Below, in pieces: positions 6,184 through 13,717 of a DNA stretch of 26,224 nt. The notes beneath the pieces were generated by a model. The model was given only the letters and a program-made list of their open reading frames with translations, made no database searches and had not been told where the DNA came from. Every line of letters begins with the position of its first letter. The first letter of the stretch is position 1. Source of the DNA: a virus; IMG/VR virus record IMGVR_UViG_3300009506_000315, positions 1-26,224 of that record; one strand, given 5' to 3'. The position numbers and the translations under genes are program-made.

Positions 6184-7643
6184 TCACTCCTCTGTCACAC
6201 GTTTAAATAACGCCCAAGCGCACCGAGCCTCAATAATCGGCAGGTATTCCGCCTCCCGTTCGCACAGCACCGGATTGAACCCCTCCAGCAGCGCCGCCTT
6301 CCCGGTCGACCCACTACCGGCGAACAGGTCTAGTACCGTCCCACCTGGCGACGTTACCAACCGGCAGCACCACCGCATCAGCTCGGTCGGCTTGACGGTC
6401 GGGTGATGATTCTTCGCACCACTGGTACGCCCAGCACCCGCTCTCGGTGAATTGAGACCATCTGAGCCCTTCTTCCTCCCACCGGTCACCTCCCCGGCGG
6501 CCACATGCGCCAAATGCTCGCAGCCCTCGTTCCGGTCTGCCTTACTCGCCTTCGCCGCATAGAAGTACCGCCCCCACGGCTCATCGTCGAAGCACCCGTC
6601 ATGTAGGATGTTGGCGGGCCAGCGGCCTGCTGGGTCCCCACCTCGCGGCCCGGGCTTCATTGCATAGTTCGTCGCTCCGGACTCAGTATATCTATTATCC
6701 TGCGACGGTTCGTTCTTTCGATGTCTCCCACCGTCACTAGGCACCCTACATCCATCCACATTGATCGCCCCCACGCCATGAGTCAGCACATTGTCCGCGA
6801 CGGTGCCTTCGAGTGGTTTCCTGGCGATGATAATTGGCTCATAGGCGGGCTTGAGCGCGGTCCCCCATCCTTCCCACTGTTTCGCCTCGTCGGTATGGGC
6901 GATGGTGATGTCATAAGCCCCGGTACTGATCCCCGCTAGGTTTACTGTGCTTTCATTTCGGATGCGGTATCCTTCGCCAACCACTTCCCGCCGCTTCATA
7001 TTCTCCGACTCGACTGTCCGCCACTGCATAAGCTTCATGATGTCCGCAGGCGGTTCGGGGAGTAGGTGGCGCATCTTCTCGAACATATCGAGCGTTGCGA
7101 CACCCGGCTGCGCGGCATCCGTCAAATAGTGCCCACCCATTGCCGAGCCGGTCGCCTCGTCTATCTGTCGTGCCGTGATTCCCGTCGATCGCATCCAGGC
7201 GGTGAACCGTAAAGCCCGTTCACGCCTAACCCGCACCGCATCTGCAGCATCAATCGCCTTGCTAACGTCCAGACTTTTCGGGAATCCGCTTCCAACGCCG
7301 TGTCGCGGATCTCAAACCCCGCCAGACGCAACGATATCGACATCAAGTCTTGTGTCCGACTGCCAGCGAAGACCAGTGCATAGCCGCCCGGCTTGAGCAC
7401 CCGTAGCGCCTCCCGCCATACCGACGGCCCAGGGACAAACGAATCCCAGCTCTTGCCCATGAACCCACTACCCGTGTGCACATAGTCGTCACCTTTTAAC
7501 CAGTGCCGCAGCACCTCGGCCATATCCGGCTGTTTGCTCAGACCATACGGCGGATCGGTCACAATGCTGTCGACCGAACTCTCCGTCATCCCGCGCAACG
7601 TCTCCAGACAATCCCCGTGGTGTATCTTGTAATCAATTATCAT
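6184..7643 (-). pseudogene. beta-class DNA N-methyltransferase (N6-A/N4-C), frame broken
   Basis: ATG 7643 begins a protein with SVDSIVTDPPYGLSKQ (catalytic DPPY, residues about 28-36), then LRVLKPGGYALVFAGSRTQD. The rest lies in another frame: GSGFPKSLDVSKAIDAADA (about 7300-7240), an inserted HTH-like segment (ITARQIDEATGSAMGGHYL), then PTVKPTELMRWCCRLV and the SAM-binding LDLFAGSGSTGKAALLEGF near the C-terminus. DPPY before FAGSGS defines the beta class. The break is near 7310-7320, after EIRDT. Relatives, as I recall them, have a few residues such as LMWIY here before GSGFPKS, so codons seem missing along with the frame. An intact fusion would be about 485 residues. A stop at 7161 ends frame one, so an active enzyme is unlikely unless the sequence is wrong. 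Confidence 0.78.
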
Positions 7644-7812
7644 CCGTCCGCCCTATAATCACGCTGCCGTACAGACAAAACCCATCCAGTCCCATCGACT
7701 CACCGCCGAACTCGACTCCGTGCGCCATACACTCTAGCCTGTCCGCCGTGGCGTAGTACGTCCACGCGCCCGCCCAGACGCAGAGTAGAAGGAATGCGAA
7801 TAGCCTAATCAT
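7633..7812 (-). CDS. 59-residue membrane or secreted peptide
   Basis: This short ORF starts MIRLFAFLLLCVWAGAWTYY, a classic hydrophobic N-terminal span or signal, followed by a soluble tail with two Cys and GESMGLDGFCLYGSVIIG. The start overlaps the preceding gene's stop by 8 bases (ATGATTAG), and its end overlaps the methyltransferase start by 11 bases, so it fits exactly between its neighbours. LLLC is not a good lipobox. The function is unknown, but overlap on both sides makes it likely to be a real gene. Confidence 0.55.
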   Translation of the reverse strand: MIRLFAFLLLCVWAGAWTYYATADRLECMAHGVEFGGESMGLDGFCLYGSVIIGRTDDN

Positions 7813-7978
7813 CGCTCAACAACTCCCGCATCTCGTCCATCGCCATACACCTGGCCTCCTGTCGACGAGACTCCGACCCGCACACCGGCGGCTCGGAATC
7901 ATCCACATCCCAAGCCAACCCGCACTCGCACATCATCTGATCGCCATACCGGCGGGCTTTACAGTTATCGGCGATCAT
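7805..7978 (-). CDS. small cysteine-rich protein, likely zinc-binding
   Basis: This 57-residue protein starts [20 protein letters not shown]. It has five Cys (positions about 6, 17, 19, 33 and 44), with the pattern C-x10-C-x-C-GLAWD...PPVC resembling small zinc-ribbon phage proteins. ATG 7978 shares one base with the stop of the pentapeptide gene (TAATG), and its stop overlaps the next ATG. The longer possible ORF to 8017 lies inside the pentapeptide gene and lacks a ribosome site. The role is unknown. Confidence 0.55.
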   Translation of the reverse strand: MIADNCKARRYGDQMMCECGLAWDVDDSEPPVCGSESRRQEARCMAMDEMRELLSDD

Positions 7979-8484
7979 TATGGACAATCCGCAAATGCCA
8001 AAACCACATCTTTCCATTCACGCCACCATTCCAGCGCACCTTCATCCATCCTAGTGATTGTTTCGTCGTCGAATTGCCCCCACTCATGCAAGCGATGCCC
8101 CTTACAACCAATCTGCAGCCAATCGTCACACACATTGACGATATAACGCGGTAACTGCATTGAACGGATAACCGCGCCGTCACCGATGGCGTTGAAAATG
8201 CGAATCCCACTCAGGTCGGCCCCACTCAGGTCGGCCCAGCGCAAGTTGGCCTCGCTCAGGTTGGCCCCACTCAGGTTGGCCTCGCTCAGGTTGGCCCCAC
8301 TCAGGTTGGCCCCACTCAGGTCGGCTCCACGCAGGTCGGCCCCACTCAGGTCGGCCCAGCGCAAGTTGGCCTCGCGCAAGTTGGCCTCGCTCAGGTCGGC
8401 CCGGCGCAGGTCGGCCTGTTGCAGCGAATCGCCATTAAATGTATAAATTGTTTCACCTGTAAATCTGTGTTTGATCTCAATCAC
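7978..8484 (-). CDS. pentapeptide-repeat protein
   Basis: This protein of about 168 residues contains some 16 consecutive A(D/N)LxxA pentapeptides (about residues 20-95), e.g. [20 protein letters not shown]. They would form a right-handed square beta-helix. GTG 8484 ([16 protein letters not shown]) is preferred over TTG 8499 because GGAGG lies 8 bases before it, and phage relatives I recall begin the same way. The C-terminal half ([34 protein letters not shown]) is a non-repeat domain also seen in such phage proteins. The function is unproven; gyrase protection (DNA mimicry) is known for some family members but cannot be inferred from repeats alone. A promoter at 8520-8548 precedes it. Confidence 0.85.
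   Translation of the reverse strand: MIEIKHRFTGETIYTFNGDSLQQADLRRADLSEANLREANLRWADLSGADLRGADLSGANLSGANLSEANLSGANLSEANLRWADLSGADLSGIRIFNAIGDGAVIRSMQLPRYIVNVCDDWLQIGCKGHRLHEWGQFDDETITRMDEGALEWWREWKDVVLAFADCP
8208..8427. repeat. 15-bp tandem repeats encoding pentapeptides
   Basis: Units such as CTCAGGTTGGCCCCA and CTCAGGTCGGCCCCA repeat head to tail about 14 times with very few base changes. Near identity at synonymous sites suggests recent expansion or homogenisation by slippage. Confidence 0.85.
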
Positions 8485-8519
8485 TTCACCATCCTCCAAT
8501 AATTAGTCATCACGCCCAT

Positions 8520-8548
8520 AGTCTAGCCGCTACTGTCCGGCTGGTCAA
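8520..8548 (-). promoter_or_regulatory. promoter of the pentapeptide operon with operator-like sequence
   Basis: On the minus strand there is TTGACC (8548-8543), a 17-bp spacer and TAGACT (8525-8520). It lies over the last codons of the primase-helicase gene. TACTGTCCGGCTGGTCAATA (8531-8550) resembles the palindrome at 402-421 with 5 differences, keeping one full half-site. Confidence 0.55.
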
Positions 8549-10694
8549 TACTTCCATCGGTCATTCGTGGATCATCCGGGTCGCGGTAGAACACCACTCC
8601 CGGACCGCGAGTTCCAAATCGCTGTTTTTTCTTGCCGACAGTCCAGCCGAGGATTCGCAGCACATTGGCGATCCGCCGGCCATGTGCGGTGGTCAGCCGG
8701 TCATCGGATATCTTGAGTAACACCGATGCAATGAGGTTGGTTGTCACCGCAGTGATGTGGCTCGAATCCAGCCATTCGGCGATCTTATCCTGCCACGGGT
8801 CGCGCTCTCGACGTTCCTCCTGCTCGGGATGGATGAGCCGCTTTTCGACCTCGTACTTGACATGCCATTTCTCACCTGCCAGGTATCGCGCCTTAGCCTC
8901 TGCCCATAGCTGGTCGCGGTCCGCCACGATGCCGGCGATATCGCACAGGCCGCACATGACTGGCCAGAATCGGCGGTTCCCGGTCTGATCCTTGAGGTAA
9001 CCCACACCCTCCTCCGGGTTGACGGTGCCCATAAATACGCACTGGCGGGGCACATCGACGATAGTGCGACCGTAGGGCGGTCTGTAGCGGTCGACACGGC
9101 GGGAGGCGAACTTCTTTACGGCACCGGTCTCGGCCCGGTTCATCGCATCCATCTCTGCCACCTCTACGATCCAGGCGCCATGCAGCTGAATGGCCGCGTC
9201 CTTATTGGTCACGTCGGGTAGTTCATCGGTGAACCATTCAGGTTCAGGCATTAGGGAGAATATGGCAGTCGATTTCTGCAAGCCCTGGGAGCCTTCGAGC
9301 ACAACCATGTAATCGGCCTTGCATCCAGGTTCGTAGACCCGGGCGATTGCGGAGATAAGGAACTTGACGCCGATGATCTGCGAATATTCCGACGCCTCGA
9401 CGCCAAGATACCGAGACAGCCAGTTATCCAATCGCCCCATACCGTCCCATTCCAGCCGGTTCAAATAGTTGCGCACCGGGTGGTTACGGTTACGATGCGC
9501 GAGCATCAATACCGCATCGGCCACCGCCTCCTTGCCGGGCTTCATCAACTGCCCTTGCATCCAGGCCTGTGCCTCCACCGTGTCGGCATCCGTCCAGTTG
9601 CGCGGTGTCTCGTCGTGTTCGCGCCATGGCGGTTTGGCTAGCAGAATAACCCGCTGTTTAAACTCATCGAATGCTACAGCGATATGCCGCTCGACCATCA
9701 CCGCCGCCTCGAGCGTAGTATTGCCCTTTCCGCCCGCCGGTAGCTCCAGCCTACCCCCAGGTGACAAGGGGACGGCTGACACTTTAGGCGCGGGCATTGC
9801 CGCCCGGATAACCTGCGCTCCTCCTGCCATGTGAACAAGCGTACCCATACCAAGCTCGGTCGGCGGGCTGCCATGGTAGTGCCGCCACCTATCGTCGACC
9901 CCATTGCCCGATCCTGCTTGAATCGACCATTCGCGCCACAGCTCCCGCCCCTCGTCGGACCCACCGCTGGCGTTATAGACGGCCATGCCGATGCGGTTCC
10001 ACATCTCCCAGTCCGGCCCCTCGTTGGGGATCAACGCGAGCGCGATGCGCACCCGTTCGATATCGTCGGCGCGTTTGGGTATTAGGGCGAGGGGGTCGGT
10101 ATTACCGGTGCGGGGTTTGGCCTGGGCGGGGCCGGTGATTTCCAGCTGGTCGACGCCGGGCATGGTATCAATCGGCACACCGGCAACGCGATGGACCTCG
10201 TACTGCACACCGGATACCCGTCCCACATAGAACGCCTGCGATGCCGGGAACGATTCGTTCGCCAGGATGCCGCCCAGTATTGTATTGATTTTACCGGTGA
10301 ACGCATGCCGCGCCTCAAGCCCTTGCGCTTGGTTGAATGGCGCAATGACGCGCCAGCGGTTGCCCTTAACGCCGTGGCTTGGGGTCGTCACAACGATCGC
10401 TTCGACACCCATCAGCCCCAGAATGCCCGCTGCATCGCTGGGGGACATGTCGCCCTTATCGTAGTCCCCTATCACGCCCCACGCCTCTACGATGTTGGCA
10501 TCATGGCGGAGTGAACTCTTGAGAGTCTTCTGTTCGCCGTAGCGATTCAAGGAGATCAACGGGCATGCGGCCTTGTCCGAGTACTCGGGTAGCTGCTGCA
10601 ACCAGTCGACCATCCCGTCGGTGGTCGTGGTATACTCGGTCGCCCGCAGGCCGCCGAGATTGGGAAATAGTGTGAATGTGAGGGGACTATTCAT
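8523..10694 (-). CDS. VapE-like primase-helicase
   Basis: This 723-residue protein probably primes and unwinds phage DNA. The N-terminal part (1-180) has WGVIGDYDKGD (about 72-82), a D-x-D like that of archaeo-eukaryotic-type primases, and NRWRVIAPF (112-120). A PriCT_2-like region (about 215-290) contains GPDWEMWNRIGMAVYNASGG. The C-terminal half is a virulence-associated-E (VapE) SF3-like ATPase: LNRLEWDGMGRLDNWLSRYL (411-430), Walker A EGSQGLQKS (467-475), Walker B-type AWIVEVAEMDAM (507-518), a VFMGTVNPEEG sensor, and GNRRFWPV. ATG 10694 has GAGGGCGG upstream; a mini-ORF (10687-10722) overlaps the start. It lies between a TetR-like gene and the pentapeptide gene, within the replication group. 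Confidence 0.85.
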   Translation of the reverse strand: MNSPLTFTLFPNLGGLRATEYTTTTDGMVDWLQQLPEYSDKAACPLISLNRYGEQKTLKSSLRHDANIVEAWGVIGDYDKGDMSPSDAAGILGLMGVEAIVVTTPSHGVKGNRWRVIAPFNQAQGLEARHAFTGKINTILGGILANESFPASQAFYVGRVSGVQYEVHRVAGVPIDTMPGVDQLEITGPAQAKPRTGNTDPLALIPKRADDIERVRIALALIPNEGPDWEMWNRIGMAVYNASGGSDEGRELWREWSIQAGSGNGVDDRWRHYHGSPPTELGMGTLVHMAGGAQVIRAAMPAPKVSAVPLSPGGRLELPAGGKGNTTLEAAVMVERHIAVAFDEFKQRVILLAKPPWREHDETPRNWTDADTVEAQAWMQGQLMKPGKEAVADAVLMLAHRNRNHPVRNYLNRLEWDGMGRLDNWLSRYLGVEASEYSQIIGVKFLISAIARVYEPGCKADYMVVLEGSQGLQKSTAIFSLMPEPEWFTDELPDVTNKDAAIQLHGAWIVEVAEMDAMNRAETGAVKKFASRRVDRYRPPYGRTIVDVPRQCVFMGTVNPEEGVGYLKDQTGNRRFWPVMCGLCDIAGIVADRDQLWAEAKARYLAGEKWHVKYEVEKRLIHPEQEERRERDPWQDKIAEWLDSSHITAVTTNLIASVLLKISDDRLTTAHGRRIANVLRILGWTVGKKKQRFGTRGPGVVFYRDPDDPRMTDGSIDQPDSSG

Positions 10695-10722
10695 CCTCCG
10701 CCCTCGCCAGCGACTTGTTCAT
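10687..10722 (-). CDS. possible 11-residue leader peptide
   Basis: ATG 10722 with GGGGCACGAGG upstream encodes MNKSLARAEDE and stops with TAG overlapping the first codons of the primase-helicase gene. This would couple ribosome termination to the start at 10694. It is small enough to be chance; only position and ribosome site support it. Confidence 0.25.
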   Translation of the reverse strand: MNKSLARAEDE

Positions 10723-10746
10723 CCTCGTGCCCCTTTAGTGTTCTAT

Positions 10747-11061
10747 TTATCGCATCATCTGCCCGGTAGCCCGGCGTTTCAGCTCCTCGGGGGCTTTGAC
10801 CGCGTGCGGGTCGCGGGCAGCGAGGCCCTGGCCCACCACGACGGCTATCTCATTGCTAATAGCATGCCGGAGCACTGCCCGCCTCATTTGCGTCATGGTG
10901 TTGAAGTGGGCCATCACCAGTGAAGGCGACACGCCGGCCCGTTCGGCCACCCCACGTTTAGTCAGGTTACGGTAGTCATCTTCGGCGGCCAGGGTCACCG
11001 CTGCATCGAGGATTTGCAGCCGTCGTTCGGCTTTCGGCATCCAGTCTTTTGTCTTGCTCAT
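10747..11061 (-). CDS. TetR-type HTH protein lacking a ligand domain
   Basis: This 104-residue protein has an N-terminal TetR_N-like region: RRLQILDAAVTLAAEDDYRN (14-33), then LTKRGVAERAGVSPSLVMAHF (34-54), which is the helix-turn-helix with the typical AGVSPS turn and HF end. After MRRAVLRHAIS only about 35 residues remain, too few for the usual 120-residue TetR ligand and dimer domain. It may be a minimal DNA-binding regulator without an inducer. It stands alone with its own promoter (11093-11121) between the HNH and primase-helicase genes. It is a candidate to bind the palindromes at 402 and 19037, by inference only. Confidence 0.72.
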   Translation of the reverse strand: MSKTKDWMPKAERRLQILDAAVTLAAEDDYRNLTKRGVAERAGVSPSLVMAHFNTMTQMRRAVLRHAISNEIAVVVGQGLAARDPHAVKAPEELKRRATGQMMR

Positions 11062-11092
11062 AATTATTTGCTCTTTGTGTGCGTCAGCCTAC

Positions 11093-11121
11093 AGGTTAGC
11101 GGGTTATGCCCGAGCGGTCAA
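11093..11121 (-). promoter_or_regulatory. promoter of the TetR-like gene
   Basis: On the minus strand there is TTGACC (11121-11116), a 17-bp spacer and TAACCT (11098-11093). The -35 lies in ATATTGACC, the same extended element seen at 402-421 and 8531-8550, but the second half-site is mostly lost. It overlaps the methyltransferase-tail remnant. Confidence 0.45.
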
Positions 11122-11166
11122 TATGTACGCTTCGATGAACGCCGCCGCGACTTCGGCATTGATTGC
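11104..11166 (-). pseudogene. remnant of the C5-methyltransferase 3' end
   Basis: In a frame different from the HNH gene, these 21 codons read AINAEVAAAFIEAYILTARA and stop. The intact methyltransferase ends [20 protein letters not shown](L). Eleven of the first 14 residues agree, and the DNA (GCGACTTCGG..TT.ATTGC on the plus strand) is also alike. This looks like the original gene end left behind when the HNH gene arrived. Confidence 0.65.
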
Positions 11167-11615
11167 CAAGATTTAAACATTTCCCAAACTACTTCTTCCC
11201 CCCAGTCACCCATTGCAGCATTCATGGCATTGCATACAAGTCGAATGTTGTCATAGGTATACCCTTTCTCTGGTGAGATTCGGTCTATACTGGGACTGTT
11301 CCAGGATTTCCCCGGGGATAAGTCGAAAGTGCACCCTGTGATTTCACAGTGGCCGGCGTCAATCCGTTCTTGAACGGCGTCAACATAGGCATCCAAGTCG
11401 AAGGGCAGTCCCCGCTTTTTAGCTCTGGTTCGACAGTTTGCGACAAGACATTGCCCCCGCTTTGTCAAGCGGCGATTCGCCTCTTTCAATAACAGTTTCT
11501 TCTTATTCCTCGCGGCCCATTTTCTATAATTATCCCGACGCCGCGCTTTTACGTCGGGTCGCCTGGCGTATTCGCGTTGATATGCTCTTTTCTGCTCAAT
11601 ATCTTTATAAGCCAT
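11118..11615 (-). CDS. HNH-type endonuclease, likely mobile
   Basis: This 165-residue protein starts [20 protein letters not shown], with a long basic N-terminal region (DNA-binding; RRRDNYRKWAARNKKK). The core has HCEITGCTFDLSPGKSWNSP, then SIDRISPEKGYTYDNIRLVC and NAMNAAMGDWGEE. This is the pattern of phage HNH-like nucleases with C-x-x-(S)GC...DRI...GYT.DN.R.VC. ATG 11615 has GGAG 7 bases upstream and overlaps the methyltransferase stop (11605). Its last codons run through a second, diverged copy of the methyltransferase tail (11104-11166), suggesting insertion into that gene. Such genes are commonly free-standing homing endonucleases. Confidence 0.75.
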   Translation of the reverse strand: MAYKDIEQKRAYQREYARRPDVKARRRDNYRKWAARNKKKLLLKEANRRLTKRGQCLVANCRTRAKKRGLPFDLDAYVDAVQERIDAGHCEITGCTFDLSPGKSWNSPSIDRISPEKGYTYDNIRLVCNAMNAAMGDWGEEVVWEMFKSWQSMPKSRRRSSKRTY

Positions 11616-12582
11616 TTGACTGCTCCATGTAGGCACGTATGAAAGTATACGCGACTTCGGAGTTTATTGCATTACCATACCCTTTCAATCGTCCCGCCCA
11701 CGCTTTTGCGGTTTGCGCGACGTTACTGTCCACGCCTGGATCGCTGCCTCGCACCAGCTTTTCGGCAGTCCCATCAACCAGCGGGAATGTGCCGGGTTCA
11801 ACTGGCCGCCACTTTCCATCCCGGCAGTAGAGCCAGTCAGCATCTCGCCAGAGGCCGTTAGTCGGGCCGGGCTGTTCGTGTCGATGGCGAGAATCTGGTC
11901 CTCCAGTTTCCAACGCCCGTTCAATACACCCCCACCGCTTGGTAGCTTTGGGGTCAACCATCCCGCCAAATTCGCCTGCCTCGGTAACTGGTCGAAGCGC
12001 TCTTTCCCCGTGTCCTTGCGTGGTGTTATATCCGCCCCGCTGTCCTTCCAGTCCCTCGCGCTCGGGGTCACCCAGCCACTCGGCAACAAAGAAGAGTCTT
12101 TGTCTGATGTGCGGCGCACCGAGGCCCGCAGCGCAGAGATCGACCGCCCCGCAGGCGTAGCCCGCTCCTTCCAGGTCAGCTTGTACAAGGTCGAGCCAAG
12201 CAAGCCCGTCTTTACTTGCAACTTGCTCGCCAAAGACTGGGACCGTTTCTGGTTTTCCGTGTTGAATGAGGTGGAGCCAGTGTGGCCATAGGTGCCGCTC
12301 GTCAGCAAATCCGCCTGCTTTGCCTGCCGCGCTGAAAGGTTGGCAAGGACAACTTCCCGTCCATACTTGTCTATCATCAGGCCAACCTGCTCGGCGCAAT
12401 GCGTAGGACCACACTCCGATCCCGGCGAAAAAATGGCATTGAGTGTATCCTGCAAGGTCTGCTGGCACGATGTCTTCGATTGATCGTTCATCAACTACCC
12501 CCGGGGCGATCTGCCCCATTCTGATTAATTCCCGCAGCCATGCCGCTGCGAACGGGTCGTGTTCGTTGTAGTAGGCTGTCAC
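11605..12582 (-). CDS. DNA (cytosine-5) methyltransferase
   Basis: This 325-residue enzyme would methylate cytosine at C5, likely protecting phage DNA from restriction. Motif I is [14 protein letters not shown] (FAGIG 52-56). Motif IV is [14 protein letters not shown] with catalytic Cys80. The usual ENV motif VI reads GEQV (118-121). Motif VIII is [12 protein letters not shown] (R160-Q161-R162). A variable target-recognition region spans about 170-285. Motif X is [12 protein letters not shown] (about 300-311). The start overlaps the preceding gene's stop (ATGA at 12579-12582). Two oddities stand out: a long ORF fills another frame of the same strand (11685-12491), and the 3' end is duplicated beyond the HNH gene. 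ENV to EQV keeps the glutamate, so activity is plausible. Confidence 0.9.
   Translation of the reverse strand: MTAYYNEHDPFAAAWLRELIRMGQIAPGVVDERSIEDIVPADLAGYTQCHFFAGIGVWSYALRRAGWPDDRQVWTGSCPCQPFSAAGKAGGFADERHLWPHWLHLIQHGKPETVPVFGEQVASKDGLAWLDLVQADLEGAGYACGAVDLCAAGLGAPHIRQRLFFVAEWLGDPEREGLEGQRGGYNTTQGHGERALRPVTEAGEFGGMVDPKATKRWGCIERALETGGPDSRHRHEQPGPTNGLWRDADWLYCRDGKWRPVEPGTFPLVDGTAEKLVRGSDPGVDSNVAQTAKAWAGRLKGYGNAINSEVAYTFIRAYMEQSNGL
11685..12491 (-). CDS. overlapping ORF within the methyltransferase (possible dual coding)
   Basis: This uninterrupted 268-codon reading frame lies wholly inside the methyltransferase gene on the same strand, starting at ATG 12491 with GGGGG 6 bases upstream. The product contains [67 protein letters not shown] and [17 protein letters not shown] recall these blocks ([38 protein letters not shown]) from many hypothetical proteins in phages, usually next to or overlapping methyltransferases. 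Either this is a true second gene or it is a shadow frame often annotated because the methyltransferase DNA is conserved. No enzyme motif is clear to me. Confidence 0.45.
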   Translation of the reverse strand: MNDQSKTSCQQTLQDTLNAIFSPGSECGPTHCAEQVGLMIDKYGREVVLANLSARQAKQADLLTSGTYGHTGSTSFNTENQKRSQSLASKLQVKTGLLGSTLYKLTWKERATPAGRSISALRASVRRTSDKDSSLLPSGWVTPSARDWKDSGADITPRKDTGKERFDQLPRQANLAGWLTPKLPSGGGVLNGRWKLEDQILAIDTNSPARLTASGEMLTGSTAGMESGGQLNPAHSRWLMGLPKSWCEAAIQAWTVTSRKPQKRGRDD

Positions 12583-12842
12583 CTATATCTATCCTCGTAA
12601 TCCTGATCGGTTGGTCCAGTTGGGTGATGCCTGCACCATACCATCGAGCCCTTCTTGTGTGGATGGGATAACCCGTCGCAGTGACAGGTCCGCGCCTTAT
12701 TGCGCCGCCTGTCCGCCGAGTAATCGTGAAGCGTGCCACCACATGCGCACCGCTTCGGCTTGACGTATTCCTCGGGATGCTTGCTCAATGTGTAGATCCG
12801 CCGGCACCCGCCCCGACCGCATCGGAATTTAAACTTACTCAT
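12579..12842 (-). CDS. small zinc-ribbon-like protein
   Basis: This 87-residue basic protein starts MSKFKFRCGRGGCRRIYTLS. The cysteine pairs C8/C13 and CACGG (33-35) form a C-x4-C...C-x-C ribbon. A second Cys/His set lies at CHCDGLSHPHKKG and WCRHHP (about 53-74). A nucleic-acid-binding or nuclease-accessory role is possible but not shown. Its ATG overlaps the HNH gene stop (ATGA at 12839-12842), and its stop overlaps the methyltransferase start in the same way, so it is tightly embedded in the operon. Confidence 0.6.
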   Translation of the reverse strand: MSKFKFRCGRGGCRRIYTLSKHPEEYVKPKRCACGGTLHDYSADRRRNKARTCHCDGLSHPHKKGSMVWCRHHPTGPTDQDYEDRYR

Positions 12843-13231
12843 AACGCTAGGCTCATCTGGTGGTGCGACGGATAAATTAACGGTAATGGGATCTGCTCGT
12901 GCCAGCTATCAGGCCAGTATCGGTTCGACTTCTGCATATTCTCTCGCGCCCCAATTACCGTAAGGTTCCACGGTACATGCAGTCCGCAGACTTCATCTGA
13001 GCAGATCGGAACGATATGGTCGACGTGCACATCTTCGCCACACCTGCGCCGTCGTCTGGCCCACCCATAGATGCTTTTGAATCCCGGGTGATCGGCGCAC
13101 CACACGGGCCACGCTTGGTATAATGCGCGGTAATAACGGACGCTCCGGCGGTAGTTGTACGGTAGCTCTGGATCGTTCGGATCTTGTTTAGCCAACCATA
13201 TCGGATTAGAACGCGATAATGGTGTGGCCAT
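12839..13231 (-). CDS. HNH endonuclease
   Basis: This 130-residue protein starts [18 protein letters not shown]. The nuclease core is CGEDVHVDHIVPICSDEVCG, then LHVPWNLTVIGARENMQKSN: the first His pair and Asp in VDHI, the central Asn in WNL, and the last Asn in ENMQKSN give an H-N-N/H type ββα-metal fold. ATG 13231 with GGAAGGAG upstream shares one base with the preceding stop (TGATG). Phage HNH proteins can be packaging cofactors or homing enzymes. Its place between VRR-NUC and zinc-ribbon genes, with overlapping ends, suggests an established operon member rather than a recent insertion. Confidence 0.82.
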   Translation of the reverse strand: MATPLSRSNPIWLAKQDPNDPELPYNYRRSVRYYRALYQAWPVWCADHPGFKSIYGWARRRRRCGEDVHVDHIVPICSDEVCGLHVPWNLTVIGARENMQKSNRYWPDSWHEQIPLPLIYPSHHQMSLAL

Positions 13232-13713
13232 CACTCTCCTTCCCCATTAACAAACCGGGCATCGCCGCCGAGGCTGGTGATCAATTCGATAAAGGCCAGT
13301 TGCGCGGCCTCGTGAGCCGTGCCGGTGTAGCGCCAGGCGCCATGCTTGCATTCCCGGGCAACAAACTGTCCGATCGTCAAACCGACAAGTTCGGGTGTGA
13401 TGAGTACCGGCTGGATGCCGATAAGGTCGGAGCTTTTGATCTTCTTGTTCATCGCGGTGGACTCATTGCATAGCCCCCACCGCACGAACGACCCGTCCGC
13501 CATGTAGCCAGCGCCGACATTGTTGCGCCATAGCCGCCCGCCCTGGTGCCCAATAGTCAACCGCTCGGCATTCTGTACCGCCGCCTCGCTGCGCGGCGCC
13601 TGTCCAGTGCTGGGGATGGGCATGCCGTTATCCGCCGCGCCCATCATCTGCTGCAGCTCGTGCAGCGCATCCCATCCGATGCCGTGTTTGATTGCCCATT
13701 GTTCGAGTGTCAT
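13231..13713 (-). CDS. VRR-NUC domain nuclease
   Basis: This 160-residue protein starts [23 protein letters not shown] 13713 follows AAGGAGG at a fairly long spacing (about 9-11 bases) and lies just past the polymerase stop. The catalytic region shows [13 protein letters not shown], then [20 protein letters not shown] with IGIQPV (the G/SxxD position), [13 protein letters not shown] (E-x-K) and [15 protein letters not shown] (Q-x-x-F). These are the conserved points of the VRR-NUC branch of the PD-(D/E)XK nucleases. Probable roles are recombination or Holliday-type junction processing during replication, given the polymerase just upstream. The N-terminal 60 residues may be a helical regulatory region. 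Confidence 0.8.
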   Translation of the reverse strand: MTLEQWAIKHGIGWDALHELQQMMGAADNGMPIPSTGQAPRSEAAVQNAERLTIGHQGGRLWRNNVGAGYMADGSFVRWGLCNESTAMNKKIKSSDLIGIQPVLITPELVGLTIGQFVARECKHGAWRYTGTAHEAAQLAFIELITSLGGDARFVNGEGE

Positions 13714-13717
13714 TCGG

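Noticed and set aside
8208-8427. CRISPR-like array
   Set aside because: The repeats are 15 bp with no spacers and encode regular pentapeptides in frame.
8186-8446. Plus-strand ORF of Leu/Arg/Ser/Ala repeats
   Set aside because: It is the antisense shadow of the pentapeptide repeats; no ribosome site or independent features.
11713-12291. 192-codon plus-strand ORF
   Set aside because: It lies antisense to the methyltransferase, has no recognisable protein pattern, and is a likely shadow of GC-rich coding DNA.
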